Below, in pieces: positions 31,970 through 41,308 of a DNA stretch of 64,000 bases (position 1 is its first letter; the number at the start of each line of letters is the position of its first letter). The translations under genes were made by a program, and so were the position numbers. Source of the stretch: JAXMCK01 sp046349395 (GTDB lineage: Bacteria; Pseudomonadota; Alphaproteobacteria; Geminicoccales; Geminicoccaceae); contig JAXMCK010000005.1 in NCBI GenBank assembly GCA_046349395.1, positions 310,001 through 374,000 of the forward strand, in the 5' to 3' direction. A model generated the notes under the pieces. That model ran no database searches and was not told the origin of the DNA. It saw only the letters and a list, made by a program, of their open reading frames with translations.

Positions 31970-33769
31970 CTAGGAGGCCAGCTTGAAAACGTGGACGACG
32001 CCACCGCCGACGGGGGGTGTCCGCGGCGGCGGCACGTCCTCCCATTCGCCCCTGGTCGCGGGACAGGCGCCGCCGGCAAAGCCGCCGGCGAGCCAGCCCA
32101 CGCCGGTGGTCACGGCGATGCGCTGCTTGCCGTCGGCCCCGGTGAAGCTGATCGGGCCGGAGACCACGCCGCAGTCGAGGCGCGTCTCGAACAGCTTGGC
32201 GCCGGTCTTGGCATCGACGGCACGAAGCCACTTGTCGAGCGTGCCGTAGAAGACGACACCGCCCGCCGTCGCCAGCGTGCCGCCATAGAGCGGCAGCGTC
32301 TCGTTCACGGTCCAGGCGGCACGCCCACGGGCACCGTCCCATGCCACGAGAGCACCCATGTTCCCGCCGGGGCCGGGCTTGATGGCGATGTCGGCACCCA
32401 TGAACGGCGTGCCGGCGATGAACTGGGCCTTCAGCGGCTCCAGGTCGTCGCAGAAATTGATCGCCGGCACGTAGAACAGCTTGGTTTTCGGCGAGTAGGA
32501 GGCGGGCTCCCAGTCCTTCACGCCCAGCGGTGAGGGACAGATGTCGGTCGTGGTCGCCCCCTGGTGCGGGACCTTGGCCGGATCGACCGAGGGCAGACCC
32601 GTCGCGAGGTCTACCCCGCTCGCCCAGTTCACCGCACCGAACGGCTTTGCGACCAGAAGCTCGCCGCTGTTGCGGTCGAAGGTGTAGGCGAATCCGTTCT
32701 TGTCGAAATGGACGAGGGTCTTGCGCGTCTGCCCGCCGATGGGGAGATCGGCGACGATGTTCTCGTTGATCGAGTCGAAGTCCCAGCCGTCGTGCGGCGT
32801 GAACTGGTAGGCCCAGACCACCTCGCCGGTCGCCGGCTTGCGGGCGAAGACACTGGCACCCCATTTGTTGTCGCCGGGGCGCATGTCCGGGTTCCACACG
32901 CCGGGATTGGCCGTGCCGTGGAAGAGGAGATCGAGCGTGGGATCGTAGGTGAGCCAGCCCCACACCGTGGCACCGCCCTGCCTCCACGCCTCGGCGGGCC
33001 AGGTCGAGACGCCGAGGTCGGTGCCGCGATCCTTCGCGTAGAAGGGCCGGAACGAGGGTCCGATCTTCACGTCGGCGTCGGGGCCCGTGTTGTAGGCCCG
33101 CCAGAGCTGCTTGCCGGTCTTTAGGTCGAGTGCGGCGATCCAGCCGCGGATGCCAAGCTCCGCACCCGAGTTGCCGACGAAGACACGAGTGCCGACGATC
33201 AGCGGCGCCATCGTGATGGTCTCGCCGGTCGCGGGATCGCCGAGGCGCGTGCGCCAGACCTGCCTGCCGGTGACGGCGTTCACGGCGACGGTGCTGTCGT
33301 CCAGCGCATTGTAGACGATCTTGCCGTCGCCGTAGGCGGCCCCGCGGTTGACCACGTCGCAGCAGGCGACACCGCGCGCGTACTCGTCCACCTCGGGCGT
33401 GAAGCTCCACAGAAGCTTGCCGCCTTGCGCCAGATCCAGCGCGTAGAGCCGGTTCGGGAACGGGGTGACCACGTACATGGTCGTGCCGACGACAAGCGGC
33501 GACGCCTCGTGACTGGCGCTCACGCCGGTCGGGAAGTTGAACTCCTCGGTGAGGCCGGCGACGTTGTCCGGCGTGATCTGGGCCAGCGTGCTGTAGCGCG
33601 TACCCTGAAGCGTACCGGAGGGTGTGGTCCACGCGGCGCCCGCGGCATGCGCGGTCATCGTCGAGGCCACGGACAACGCACAGACCAGTGCCTGCTGTGC
33701 GAGGCGTACTGCCATCGCCCGCCAGACGGCGCCGCACGGAATCGAGACTTTTAGGGTTGCGATCTGCAT
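31970..33769 (-). CDS. xoxF: PQQ-dependent lanthanide-type alcohol/methanol dehydrogenase
   Basis: 599 residues from the ATG at 33769, which has a strong GGGGGCT site; the ATG at 33715 gives a more compact signal peptide and may be the true start. It is an eight-bladed quinoprotein with the vicinal disulfide Cys136-Cys137 (ARGVACCDVVNRG) and tryptophan-docking repeats. The active site reads GWDFDS: Asp330 is the catalytic base and Asp332, two residues on, is the extra ligand that marks lanthanide enzymes; calcium MxaF has Ala there. It oxidises methanol or other primary alcohols in the periplasm. Whether it belongs to the XoxF or ExaF clade needs a tree. Confidence 0.9.
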   Translation of the reverse strand: MQIATLKVSIPCGAVWRAMAVRLAQQALVCALSVASTMTAHAAGAAWTTPSGTLQGTRYSTLAQITPDNVAGLTEEFNFPTGVSASHEASPLVVGTTMYVVTPFPNRLYALDLAQGGKLLWSFTPEVDEYARGVACCDVVNRGAAYGDGKIVYNALDDSTVAVNAVTGRQVWRTRLGDPATGETITMAPLIVGTRVFVGNSGAELGIRGWIAALDLKTGKQLWRAYNTGPDADVKIGPSFRPFYAKDRGTDLGVSTWPAEAWRQGGATVWGWLTYDPTLDLLFHGTANPGVWNPDMRPGDNKWGASVFARKPATGEVVWAYQFTPHDGWDFDSINENIVADLPIGGQTRKTLVHFDKNGFAYTFDRNSGELLVAKPFGAVNWASGVDLATGLPSVDPAKVPHQGATTTDICPSPLGVKDWEPASYSPKTKLFYVPAINFCDDLEPLKAQFIAGTPFMGADIAIKPGPGGNMGALVAWDGARGRAAWTVNETLPLYGGTLATAGGVVFYGTLDKWLRAVDAKTGAKLFETRLDCGVVSGPISFTGADGKQRIAVTTGVGWLAGGFAGGACPATRGEWEDVPPPRTPPVGGGVVHVFKLAS

Positions 33770-33869
33770 CAGCCCCCTGCCCTCAGGCCGCTGCACCTCG
33801 CTAGAGCAACTACATGAAAGCTCGCTTAAATCAATTCACGATTCAACCATTGGATGAAAAGCTTCCTGC

Positions 33870-34250
33870 TCACCAGTCATCGCCCCAGGCGGCACCGTAG
33901 ACGGTGCTCCAACGTGCGGCGGACTGCTGATCGAAACCGACCGCGATCGCCTGGCCCCGGGTCAGCCGCTGAAAGCCCTCGAACTGCTGGGCGTCGCCGA
34001 CATAGATGCAGCCGCAACCCTCGGGGTCGGCCATGACGTAGCGGACGCTGCCAAGCCGCGGAACAGCCACGATCTGTCCGGGCGGAAGCTGGCCGAGGCT
34101 TTCCTGCTGCGATGCCGATGCCGGCGACATCCGCTTGAAGCCGGCGGCTTCGAGCAGCGAGACCTCGTTGCTCGGACCGTCGCTTCCCTGGCAGGCGGCG
34201 AGGAAGACGGATACGGCCAAAAGGCCGGCGCAGCGGATCGTCACGGCCAT
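33870..34250 (-). CDS. Small lipoprotein
   Basis: 126 residues with a lipobox VFLAAC. The mature domain (GQIVAVPRLGSVRYVMADPE, GCGCIYVGDAQQFEGFQRLT) carries a CGC pair and resembles small periplasmic proteins of unknown role. It follows the lipid kinase by 25 nt on the same strand. Confidence 0.72.
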   Translation of the reverse strand: MAVTIRCAGLLAVSVFLAACQGSDGPSNEVSLLEAAGFKRMSPASASQQESLGQLPPGQIVAVPRLGSVRYVMADPEGCGCIYVGDAQQFEGFQRLTRGQAIAVGFDQQSAARWSTVYGAAWGDDW

Positions 34251-34275
34251 GGGATGATCTCCGACCGGAAGGGCG

Positions 34276-35238
34276 TCACGGTCGCGGCACGAGCACTTCC
34301 GAGTAGGCCGAGTGCGTGCGGGCGCCGATGATCTTCAGGGCACCGGGCAGGATGGAGTAGTCCAGATCGCCGGCAAAGCGGCCGATCTCCCCGTCCAGCG
34401 TCGCCTGCGTCCGGGCCGGGTTTCCGCTGCGGCGTAGGACGACCTTCCGTGCCGGCAGGCTCTTGAGGTGCTCCAGGTTGCGCCACTCGCCCGAGACCAC
34501 CGCAAGCGCCGCACGCGAGCGCGAGACGGCCCCCGATGCCCTGAGCAGCAGCACCTCCAGCGTGCCCGCATCGAGACAGGCGCGCCGCCACGGCGTGCCC
34601 TCGAACATGTTGTTCGTCACCAGCACGGCATCCGCCGTCAGCTGCTCGGCCCTACCGTCGATCTCGACCTCGACCTCGACGGGCCGGATGCGGACCAGAG
34701 CACGCAGTGTCGCCACCACGGTGGCAAGGCCCCGGCTGAAGGGGATCTGGCGCCGCGTGCGTTCGCGCTCGTTGGCGACATCGAGGGCGAAGCCCAGGCC
34801 CGAGGCGCTGTGGAAGAGCGTGCCGTTCACCGAGCCGAGGTCGATCCGGCGCACCGTGCCGTGGTGCAGGGTCGAGATGTCGGCCTCGAGCGGACCCAAA
34901 AAGCCGAGGTCCCGCGCCAGCAGGTTGAGCGTGCCGAGCGGCAGCACGCCGACCGGCAGATCGCGCTTCAGGATGGCCCTGAGGAGCGCCGTGACGGTGC
35001 CGTCGCCGCCGACCAGAACCGGGACGACGTCCGCATCCGTCGACTGTCCGAGCCGGGCTTCCAGATCGGCCACGGCGCCGAAATGGACCTCGCAGGAAGC
35101 ACCCACCGCGGCGAAGCCCCTCTCGAGCCGGCTGCGGAGATTCGCGGCACCGACCTCCAGCACCGTCCCTGCTCTATCGTTGACGAGAACGTGGTAGCTG
35201 CGACCGCGCCTGGGTTCCGTCTTGCCGAAAATGGTCAG
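34276..35238 (-). CDS. Diacylglycerol/lipid kinase family protein
   Basis: About 320 residues. The DAGK catalytic signatures are clear: GGDGTVTALLRAIL, LPLGTLNLLARDLG and a C-terminal NNMFEG region. Such enzymes phosphorylate diacylglycerol or sphingoid lipids at the membrane. No ATG, GTG or TTG fits the start: the frame reaches the upstream gene, where a CTG overlaps its stop (CTGA, 35238-35235), so I propose a CTG start by coupling. A start inside at GTG would cut the first strand. Confidence 0.82.
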   Translation of the reverse strand: MTIFGKTEPRRGRSYHVLVNDRAGTVLEVGAANLRSRLERGFAAVGASCEVHFGAVADLEARLGQSTDADVVPVLVGGDGTVTALLRAILKRDLPVGVLPLGTLNLLARDLGFLGPLEADISTLHHGTVRRIDLGSVNGTLFHSASGLGFALDVANERERTRRQIPFSRGLATVVATLRALVRIRPVEVEVEIDGRAEQLTADAVLVTNNMFEGTPWRRACLDAGTLEVLLLRASGAVSRSRAALAVVSGEWRNLEHLKSLPARKVVLRRSGNPARTQATLDGEIGRFAGDLDYSILPGALKIIGARTHSAYSEVLVPRP

Positions 35239-35597
35239 TCTAGCACCTCGATCGTATCGACCCGCTCGGGATGGAAGGCGAGCCGGTCCTTGATATCCGC
35301 CACGGCGGGAAACGGCTCTTCGTAGCTCCACACGGCGTTCGCCGCCACGTGGTCGCCGACACGGATCGAGAAATAAGCGGCGTCGCCCTTGTACGGGCAG
35401 TGCGAGGTGTGGCTCGTGCGCTCGAGCAGGTCCATGCGCACGTCGGCGCGGGGAATGTACTGCACCGGCCGGTAACTGGCCTCGCGGAGCTCGACCGCGT
35501 GGGTCGTATTCGCGATCACCTGCCCGCGGGCCACAACGCGGACGCGCCGAGGCTGGGGTGCGGTCGTGATCGGATGGTCGGGGCTCGGCTGCTTCAT
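35235..35597 (-). CDS. DUF427 domain protein
   Basis: 120 residues. VVARGQVIANTTHAVELREA, PVQYIPRADV, SHCPYKGDAAYFSI and ANAVWSYEEPFP are the standard DUF427 marks. It is a small beta-barrel cytoplasmic family of unknown function. Its TGA overlaps the proposed CTG start of the lipid kinase. Confidence 0.92.
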   Translation of the reverse strand: MKQPSPDHPITTAPQPRRVRVVARGQVIANTTHAVELREASYRPVQYIPRADVRMDLLERTSHTSHCPYKGDAAYFSIRVGDHVAANAVWSYEEPFPAVADIKDRLAFHPERVDTIEVLD

Positions 35598-35670
35598 CGG
35601 TGGCCTCCACCTGCTGGCATGGCGATGACGGCCAAGGTGGCAGTCCGAAGCGAGGAGGAAAGGCCCAGTG

Positions 35671-37689
35671 TCAGGCGGCGGACGCGATCCTCTCCGCGGC
35701 GCGATCGAGTTCTCCCAGAGGCAGATGGCAGCGGACCTCGTGCAGGGTTCCGATCGCCCGCAAAGGCGGCTCCCGCTGCTCGCAGATCGGGCCGATCTTC
35801 CGCCGGCAGCGCGTGTGGAAGACGCAGCCCGAGGGTGGGTCGAGGGCACTCGGCACGTCGCCTTCCAGCCGGATGCGATCGCCCGCGTCGCCTTCGAGCG
35901 ATGGGACCGCCGATATCAGCGCGTGGGTGTAGGGGTGATGCGGCCCGGCGATCACCTGCTCGGAAGGGCCAATCTCCATGATCCGGCCGAGATAGAGGAC
36001 GGCGATCCGGTCGGCCAGATAGCGGACGACGGCGACGTCGTGGGAGATGAAGAGGTAGCTGACCCTGTACCGCGCCTGCAGCTCGGCCAGCAGGTTGAGG
36101 ATGGCGGCCTGCACCGAGACGTCGAGGGCGGAGGTCGGCTCGTCGCACACCACGATCTTCGGCTCGCCGGCGAAGGCGCGGGCGATGGCGACCCGCTGCT
36201 TGAGACCTCCCGAAAGCTGGCGCGGCTTCGAATCGAGATAGCGGTCGGCGAGGCGCACCGAGTTGACCAATTCGACGGTCCGGTCGCGCTCGGCCCGGCC
36301 CGTCAGCCCGCCCAGACGGTGCAGCGCCCGGCCGACGATGCGGCGCACACTGTGGGCGCGGTTGAGCGCCGAGTCGGGGTTCTGGAAGACGATCTGCAGC
36401 GCCTTGACGGCGTCCTCCGGCCGGCCGCCGAGAAGGCCTGCCAGGGACTTGCCGTCGAGCCAGATGTGACCGCCGGGATCCGGAGCCGCGAGCCCCAGCA
36501 GCACCTTGGCGAAGGTCGACTTGCCGCTGCCGGACTCGCCGACGAGGCCGAGCGTCTCGCCGGGCCAGATGGCGAGCTGCACATCCTTCAGCGCGTGCAC
36601 CGGTGCCGCGCTGCTGCCGAAGGTCTTGGCCACGGTCTGGACGTCGAGCAACGGCGTGCCGGTACGATCGACGGCAACATCCGCATCGAGATCGGACGGC
36701 GCACTGCGCGGCAGGCCGGGTGCCTGCTCGGCATGATGACAGCGTGCGAGGCGCCCACTCACCTCGCGAAGCTGCGGGCGCTCCGTGCGGCAGCGCTCGT
36801 CGGCCAGGGCGCAGCGGGCGGCGAAGGCGCAGCCCGAGATCGGCTCGCCGGGGCTCGGCAGGAAGCCCGGGATGGTGTCGAGCCGGCCATGGTCCTTGCG
36901 CTGGCCGGGACGCGGCAGGCAGCGCAGCAGGGCCACGGTGTAGGGATGGTGCGGGTCGTGGAAGACGCGGTCGGTGGCACCTTCCTCGACCAGAGTGCCG
37001 GCATAGAGCACGCCGACGCGGTCGCACATGCGGGCAACGACGGCGAGGTTGTGGCTGATGAAGAGGATCGAGGTCGACAGCTCGCGGCGCAGCTGGGCGA
37101 TCAGGTCAAGGACCTCGGCTTCGACCGTCGCGTCGAGCCCGGTGGTCGGCTCGTCCAGGATGAGGAGCGCCGGATCGGCCGAGAGCGCGGCGGCGATGCA
37201 GACGCGCTGCTGCATGCCGCCCGAGAGCTGGTGCGGGTAGCGGTCCATCACCGAGCCTGGGTCGGCGATGTGGACGCGACGCAGCATCGCCAGCGCCCGG
37301 TCGCCCGCTTCGGCGGCATCGAGGCCGTTGATCTCGAAGCTTTCGCGGAGCTGCCGGCCGACCCGCAGCGAAGGATTCAGCGCCTTGCCGGGGTCCTGAT
37401 AGACCATGGCGACCTTGCGCGCGCGCAACTGCTGCAGCTCGCCGGCACCCATCGCCAGGACGTCGCGGCCGTCGACGCTGATGCTGCCCGCCGTCACGCG
37501 ACCGTTCGGCGGCAGATAGCGGACGGCCGTCAGCGCCACCGTCGACTTGCCGCAGCCCGATTCGCCGACGAGCCCATAGGCCTCGCCGCGACCGATGGAG
37601 AACCCGACCTGCCGCAGCACGGCCAGCTCGCGCCGCTTCACACGAAAGGCGACCTCCAGGTCGCGGATCGCCAGGACCGGCTCACTCAT
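35671..37689 (-). CDS. Peptide/opine-type ABC transporter ATPase, DppD-DppF fusion
   Basis: 672 residues holding two complete ATPases. Domain 1 (~1-270): Walker A GESGCGKST, signature LSGGMQQRV, Walker B LLILDEPTTGLD, then a Cys-rich tail CAFAARCALADERC. Domain 2 (~290-672): GESGSGKST, LSGGLKQRV, VVCDEPTSALD and its own Cys tail CVFHTRCRRKIGPIC. These Cys tails bind an iron-sulfur cluster in Dpp/Opp ATPases. It energises the importer made by the two upstream permeases. The ATG overlaps the permease stop (ATGAGTGA). Confidence 0.93.
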   Translation of the reverse strand: MSEPVLAIRDLEVAFRVKRRELAVLRQVGFSIGRGEAYGLVGESGCGKSTVALTAVRYLPPNGRVTAGSISVDGRDVLAMGAGELQQLRARKVAMVYQDPGKALNPSLRVGRQLRESFEINGLDAAEAGDRALAMLRRVHIADPGSVMDRYPHQLSGGMQQRVCIAAALSADPALLILDEPTTGLDATVEAEVLDLIAQLRRELSTSILFISHNLAVVARMCDRVGVLYAGTLVEEGATDRVFHDPHHPYTVALLRCLPRPGQRKDHGRLDTIPGFLPSPGEPISGCAFAARCALADERCRTERPQLREVSGRLARCHHAEQAPGLPRSAPSDLDADVAVDRTGTPLLDVQTVAKTFGSSAAPVHALKDVQLAIWPGETLGLVGESGSGKSTFAKVLLGLAAPDPGGHIWLDGKSLAGLLGGRPEDAVKALQIVFQNPDSALNRAHSVRRIVGRALHRLGGLTGRAERDRTVELVNSVRLADRYLDSKPRQLSGGLKQRVAIARAFAGEPKIVVCDEPTSALDVSVQAAILNLLAELQARYRVSYLFISHDVAVVRYLADRIAVLYLGRIMEIGPSEQVIAGPHHPYTHALISAVPSLEGDAGDRIRLEGDVPSALDPPSGCVFHTRCRRKIGPICEQREPPLRAIGTLHEVRCHLPLGELDRAAERIASAA

Positions 37690-38563
37690 TGAAGACACCG
37701 GCGATGCCGTCGGCGACGAGATTGACCGCGATGACCAGCGACGCGATGGCCAGCGCGTCGAACAGCACGGTCCACCAGTAGCCGCCGCCGATCAGGCCGT
37801 AATTGCTGGCGATGCTGAGGCCCCAGTCCGGCGAGGGCGGCTGGATGCCGAAGCCGATGAAGCTCAGTGTAGCAACGGTGAAGATCGCGTAGCCGAGGCG
37901 CACCGTCGTCTCGACCAGAATGGGTGGGACGACGTTCGGCAGGATCTCGGCGAACATGATGTGGGCCGCACTCTCGCGGCGGAGCTGGGCAGCGGCGACA
38001 TAGTCGAGCTCGCGCTCGGCCAGCACCGCCGAGCGCACCGTCCGCGCCACCAGCGGCATGAAGAAGACGCCGATGACGACGATCACAGTGAAGGTCGACG
38101 CACCCAGGGCCGCGAGCGCCAGCAAAGCGACGATGACGAGCGGGATCGCCAGGAGAGCGTCGATGATGCGGCCCACGACCTCGTCGACGATGCCCCGGAA
38201 GTAGCCGGTCAGGAGGCCAAGCGCGGTGCCGCCGAGCGTGCCGAGCAGCGTAGCGAGCGGTGCCACCGTCAGGATGTCGCGCGAGCCGACGATGACGCGC
38301 GAGAAGACGTCGCGGCCCAACTGGTCGGTGCCGAACCAGTGCGTCGCCGAGGGCGGTGAGAGGGAATCCAGGATGTCGTCGGCCAGCGGGTCGTAGGGGA
38401 CGAAGTATTGGCCGAACAGGGCGCAGACGATCCAGAACAGGACGATGGCGGCCCCGACGAGGAAAGTCGGCGTGCGCGCCAGCATGCCGAGGCGGTCGGC
38501 GAGATCGCTGCGCGGCCGAGCGACTTGCGGGGGTGCCACCGACTCCAGCGACGCGGTGCTCAT
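37682..38563 (-). CDS. ABC transporter permease, DppC type
   Basis: 293 residues, six helices. THWFGTDQLGRDVFSRVI is the DppC/OppC hallmark, and the coupling loop EAA-like ELDYVAAAQLRRESAAHIMF follows. It pairs with the DppB-type permease upstream, whose stop overlaps its ATG (ATGA). Confidence 0.93.
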   Translation of the reverse strand: MSTASLESVAPPQVARPRSDLADRLGMLARTPTFLVGAAIVLFWIVCALFGQYFVPYDPLADDILDSLSPPSATHWFGTDQLGRDVFSRVIVGSRDILTVAPLATLLGTLGGTALGLLTGYFRGIVDEVVGRIIDALLAIPLVIVALLALAALGASTFTVIVVIGVFFMPLVARTVRSAVLAERELDYVAAAQLRRESAAHIMFAEILPNVVPPILVETTVRLGYAIFTVATLSFIGFGIQPPSPDWGLSIASNYGLIGGGYWWTVLFDALAIASLVIAVNLVADGIAGVFNE

Positions 38564-39516
38564 GCCGCCCCGCCCAGCCGGATGCGCGGGTTGAGGATCG
38601 AGTAGAGCAGGTCGGCCAACAGGTTCGCCAAGGTGTAGAGGATGCCGATCGTCAGGACGCCGGCTTCGAGCATCGGGAAGTCCTTGGCCTTCGCCGCCGA
38701 GAAGATAAGCGCCCCGATGCCCTGGTAGCGGAAAAGGATCTCGACCACGACGAGGCCGCCGATCAGGTAGCCGGTCTGGGTGGCGATGACGGCGATCGTG
38801 GGCAGCAGTGCGTTGCGCAGCACGTGGCGGCGCAGGACCTTGTGCCAGGGCAGGCCCTTCAGCACGGCCGTTCGGGTGTAGTCGGCCTGAAGCGCCTCGA
38901 CCGTGCCGGCGCGCGCCATCCGCGCGATGTAGCCGAAGAGGACAAGGAAGAGCGGGATCGAGGGCAGGATCAGGTGGTAGATCTGGGTGAGCGGCCCCGC
39001 CCCTTCCGGCCAGCTCGCCGAGAGCGGGAACCAGCGCAGCCAAATCGCGAAGACGAGGATCAGCACGATGCCGGAGACGAACTCCGGCAGGGCCGTGGCC
39101 GACAGGCCGAAGATGCTGATGATCCGATCGAGCGGACGGTTGGCGTGCAGGGCCGCGACGACGCCACCCAGGATCGACAGCGGGACCACCAGCACGAAGG
39201 CGACGAGCCCGAGCTTCAGCGAGTTGAGGAGGGCCGTCGTGATGAAAGGGCGGACCGGCGAGCGGTAGACATAGGACATGCCCATGTCGCCCCGCACGAA
39301 GTTGCCGATCCATTCGAGGTACTGGACCAGCAGCGGCCGGTCGACGCCCAGCTGATGGCGAAGGGCGTCGACCGCACGCTCGTCGGCCAGCGGCCCCAGG
39401 ACCGCGCGTGCCACGTCGCCCGGCAGGACCTGGCCGCCGACGAAGACCATCAGGCTGAGCAGGAACAGCGTCACGACCGCCAGGGCCAGCCGTGTCGCCA
39501 GAAAGCGCAGGATCAC
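38560..39516 (-). CDS. ABC transporter permease, DppB type
   Basis: 318 residues from a GTG. Begins RFLATRLALAVVTLFLLSLM, contains GDMGMSYVYRSPV, and the coupling loop DYTRTAVLKGLPWHKVLRRH. It forms the channel with the DppC-type permease. The substrate is given by the binding protein upstream, not by this subunit. Confidence 0.93.
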   Translation of the reverse strand: MILRFLATRLALAVVTLFLLSLMVFVGGQVLPGDVARAVLGPLADERAVDALRHQLGVDRPLLVQYLEWIGNFVRGDMGMSYVYRSPVRPFITTALLNSLKLGLVAFVLVVPLSILGGVVAALHANRPLDRIISIFGLSATALPEFVSGIVLILVFAIWLRWFPLSASWPEGAGPLTQIYHLILPSIPLFLVLFGYIARMARAGTVEALQADYTRTAVLKGLPWHKVLRRHVLRNALLPTIAVIATQTGYLIGGLVVVEILFRYQGIGALIFSAAKAKDFPMLEAGVLTIGILYTLANLLADLLYSILNPRIRLGGAA

Positions 39517-39562
39517 CGATGCGGCCGATCCGGCAGCACCGGTCTCTCGGACACCCCGGTCC

Positions 39563-41224
39563 TCACGCCGCGATCGAGGCTTCGCCGAGGAAGAGCTGGC
39601 CCATCGCCGTCGGCTGCACGCCCGCAGCCTTGGGGTTGGTGGCCGTCAGGAAGTCGTAGAAGTAGCCGAAGATGACCGGCGTCTCCTGCAGCAAGAGTCG
39701 CTGGATCTTGCCCGCGACCGCCCGCTGGCCTTCGAGGTCGAGGGCCGCGATGTAGCTCTTCGCCAGCTGATCGTATTCGGCGTTCTTGAAGTGGGCCGAG
39801 TTCCAGGTGCCGTCGCTCATCAAGGGTGCGGCCAGGACCACGTTGGGCACGCCCCGGTGGCCGTAGTCGGTGATGCCGAACGGCGAGTCGAGCCAGGGCG
39901 ACTTCCCGAACACGGCGTCGCCGTAATAGGCACCCTGGTCGAGCACGTTCAGCTCGACCTCGAGCCCGATCTCCTTCACCGCGTTCTGGATCAGTACCGC
40001 ATAGTCGGGCAGTTCCAGGTAGCGCTCGGTCGTCAGCGTCACCTTGGTGCCGGGCTTGAGGCCGCCGGCCTCCGCCAGCTGCTTCGCCTCGGCGAGGTTC
40101 TTTTCGCGCTGCGGCACGGTCGGGTCGGTCGAGGGATAGACGGCGGCGAACGGGCTGTCGTTGCCGACCTGTGCCCTGCCCTTCATCAGACCCTGCACGA
40201 TCCGCGCGCGGTCGAGGCAGAGTGCCACCGCCCGGCGTACGCGCGGGTCCTGGAACGGCTCGGCATCGTTGCGCAGGTGGACCTGCTGATGGGTCGTCGC
40301 CTTCAGCGAGATGATGTTGACGTTCGGATCGTTCAGCAGCCCGACGCCGGCCAGCACCGGAAGCTGGTTGATGACGTCGATCTGCCCGCCCTGCAGCGCC
40401 AGGATCTGCGGCTGGATGTCGTTGAAGAAGGTGAACTCGGTCCGATCGAGCAGCGCCTTCGGACCCCAATAGTCGTCGTTGCGGACGAAGGAGGCGCCGA
40501 CCTTGGGAATGAACTTCTCGATCCTGAATGGCCCGGTGCCGATGAAGGTCTTCTCCCAGTCGCCGGCATAGTCGGCGGGGAGGATGATGGCGTTGTAGTT
40601 GTCCGAGGAGACGAGATAGGGGAAATTGCCGTTCGGTGCGTCGAGCTTGAACTCGACCGTGTAGTCGTCGACCGCCCGCGTGTTGCCGGTGGTGAGAACG
40701 CCCGTGAAGACCGAGAGGGCGTTGGACGAGTTGGCGGGGTTCGCGAGTCGATCGAAGGTGGCGACGACGTCGGCCGCCTTCATCTCGCGGCCGTCGTGGA
40801 ATTTCACCCCCTGGCGCAGCTTGAAGGTCCAGACCGTGCCGTCCTGATTCGGCGACCAGCTGAGCGCCAACTGCGGCTTCAGGACGAGGTCCGGCCCATC
40901 GATGCAGAGGAACTCGCCCGACTGCTGCAGCAGGATGAGCCCGCCCGTGTCGGCGATGCTGACCGGCTCGACGGCCGCCGCCGGCACCTGCTGGCCGATC
41001 CGCAGCGTTCCGCCGGTGGCACCGCGCGCCGCCCGCGGCAATCCACCCAGACCGAAACCGGCGGTGATCGCACCCAGCAGCGGCAGCGAAAGGCCCAGCA
41101 CCGAGCCCTGACGGAGGAAGTCGCGGCGATCGATCCGGCCGGCGACCAGGCTGTCGATCAGGTGGCTCTGCGCCTCGCCGCTCCGGCGGCGGACGGCGTC
41201 GACAAGCCTCAGGTCCCTCGGCAT
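39563..41224 (-). CDS. ABC transporter substrate-binding protein, family 5, Tat-exported
   Basis: 553 residues. A twin-arginine signal (RIDRRDFLRQGSVLGLSLPL) sits ~30 residues in, so the protein is exported folded. The body is SBP_bac_5 (WTFKLRQGVKFHDGREMKAA, NDDYWGPKALLDRTEFTF, PFQDPRVRRAVALCLDRARI). Members bind peptides, opines, or sugar derivatives. The neighbouring dehydrogenase and oxygenase genes upstream on the same strand suggest a sugar-acid or modified-amino-acid cargo rather than plain peptides, which is inference. Confidence 0.93.
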   Translation of the reverse strand: MPRDLRLVDAVRRRSGEAQSHLIDSLVAGRIDRRDFLRQGSVLGLSLPLLGAITAGFGLGGLPRAARGATGGTLRIGQQVPAAAVEPVSIADTGGLILLQQSGEFLCIDGPDLVLKPQLALSWSPNQDGTVWTFKLRQGVKFHDGREMKAADVVATFDRLANPANSSNALSVFTGVLTTGNTRAVDDYTVEFKLDAPNGNFPYLVSSDNYNAIILPADYAGDWEKTFIGTGPFRIEKFIPKVGASFVRNDDYWGPKALLDRTEFTFFNDIQPQILALQGGQIDVINQLPVLAGVGLLNDPNVNIISLKATTHQQVHLRNDAEPFQDPRVRRAVALCLDRARIVQGLMKGRAQVGNDSPFAAVYPSTDPTVPQREKNLAEAKQLAEAGGLKPGTKVTLTTERYLELPDYAVLIQNAVKEIGLEVELNVLDQGAYYGDAVFGKSPWLDSPFGITDYGHRGVPNVVLAAPLMSDGTWNSAHFKNAEYDQLAKSYIAALDLEGQRAVAGKIQRLLLQETPVIFGYFYDFLTATNPKAAGVQPTAMGQLFLGEASIAA

Positions 41225-41308
41225 CGGTGCGCTCCAGATTGGCCGGCGTTTCTCTCTGCCGGGATGCTGCCCGTCGCTGGAAGGGATTTCAATGCCGTCC
41301 GCGGGAGG

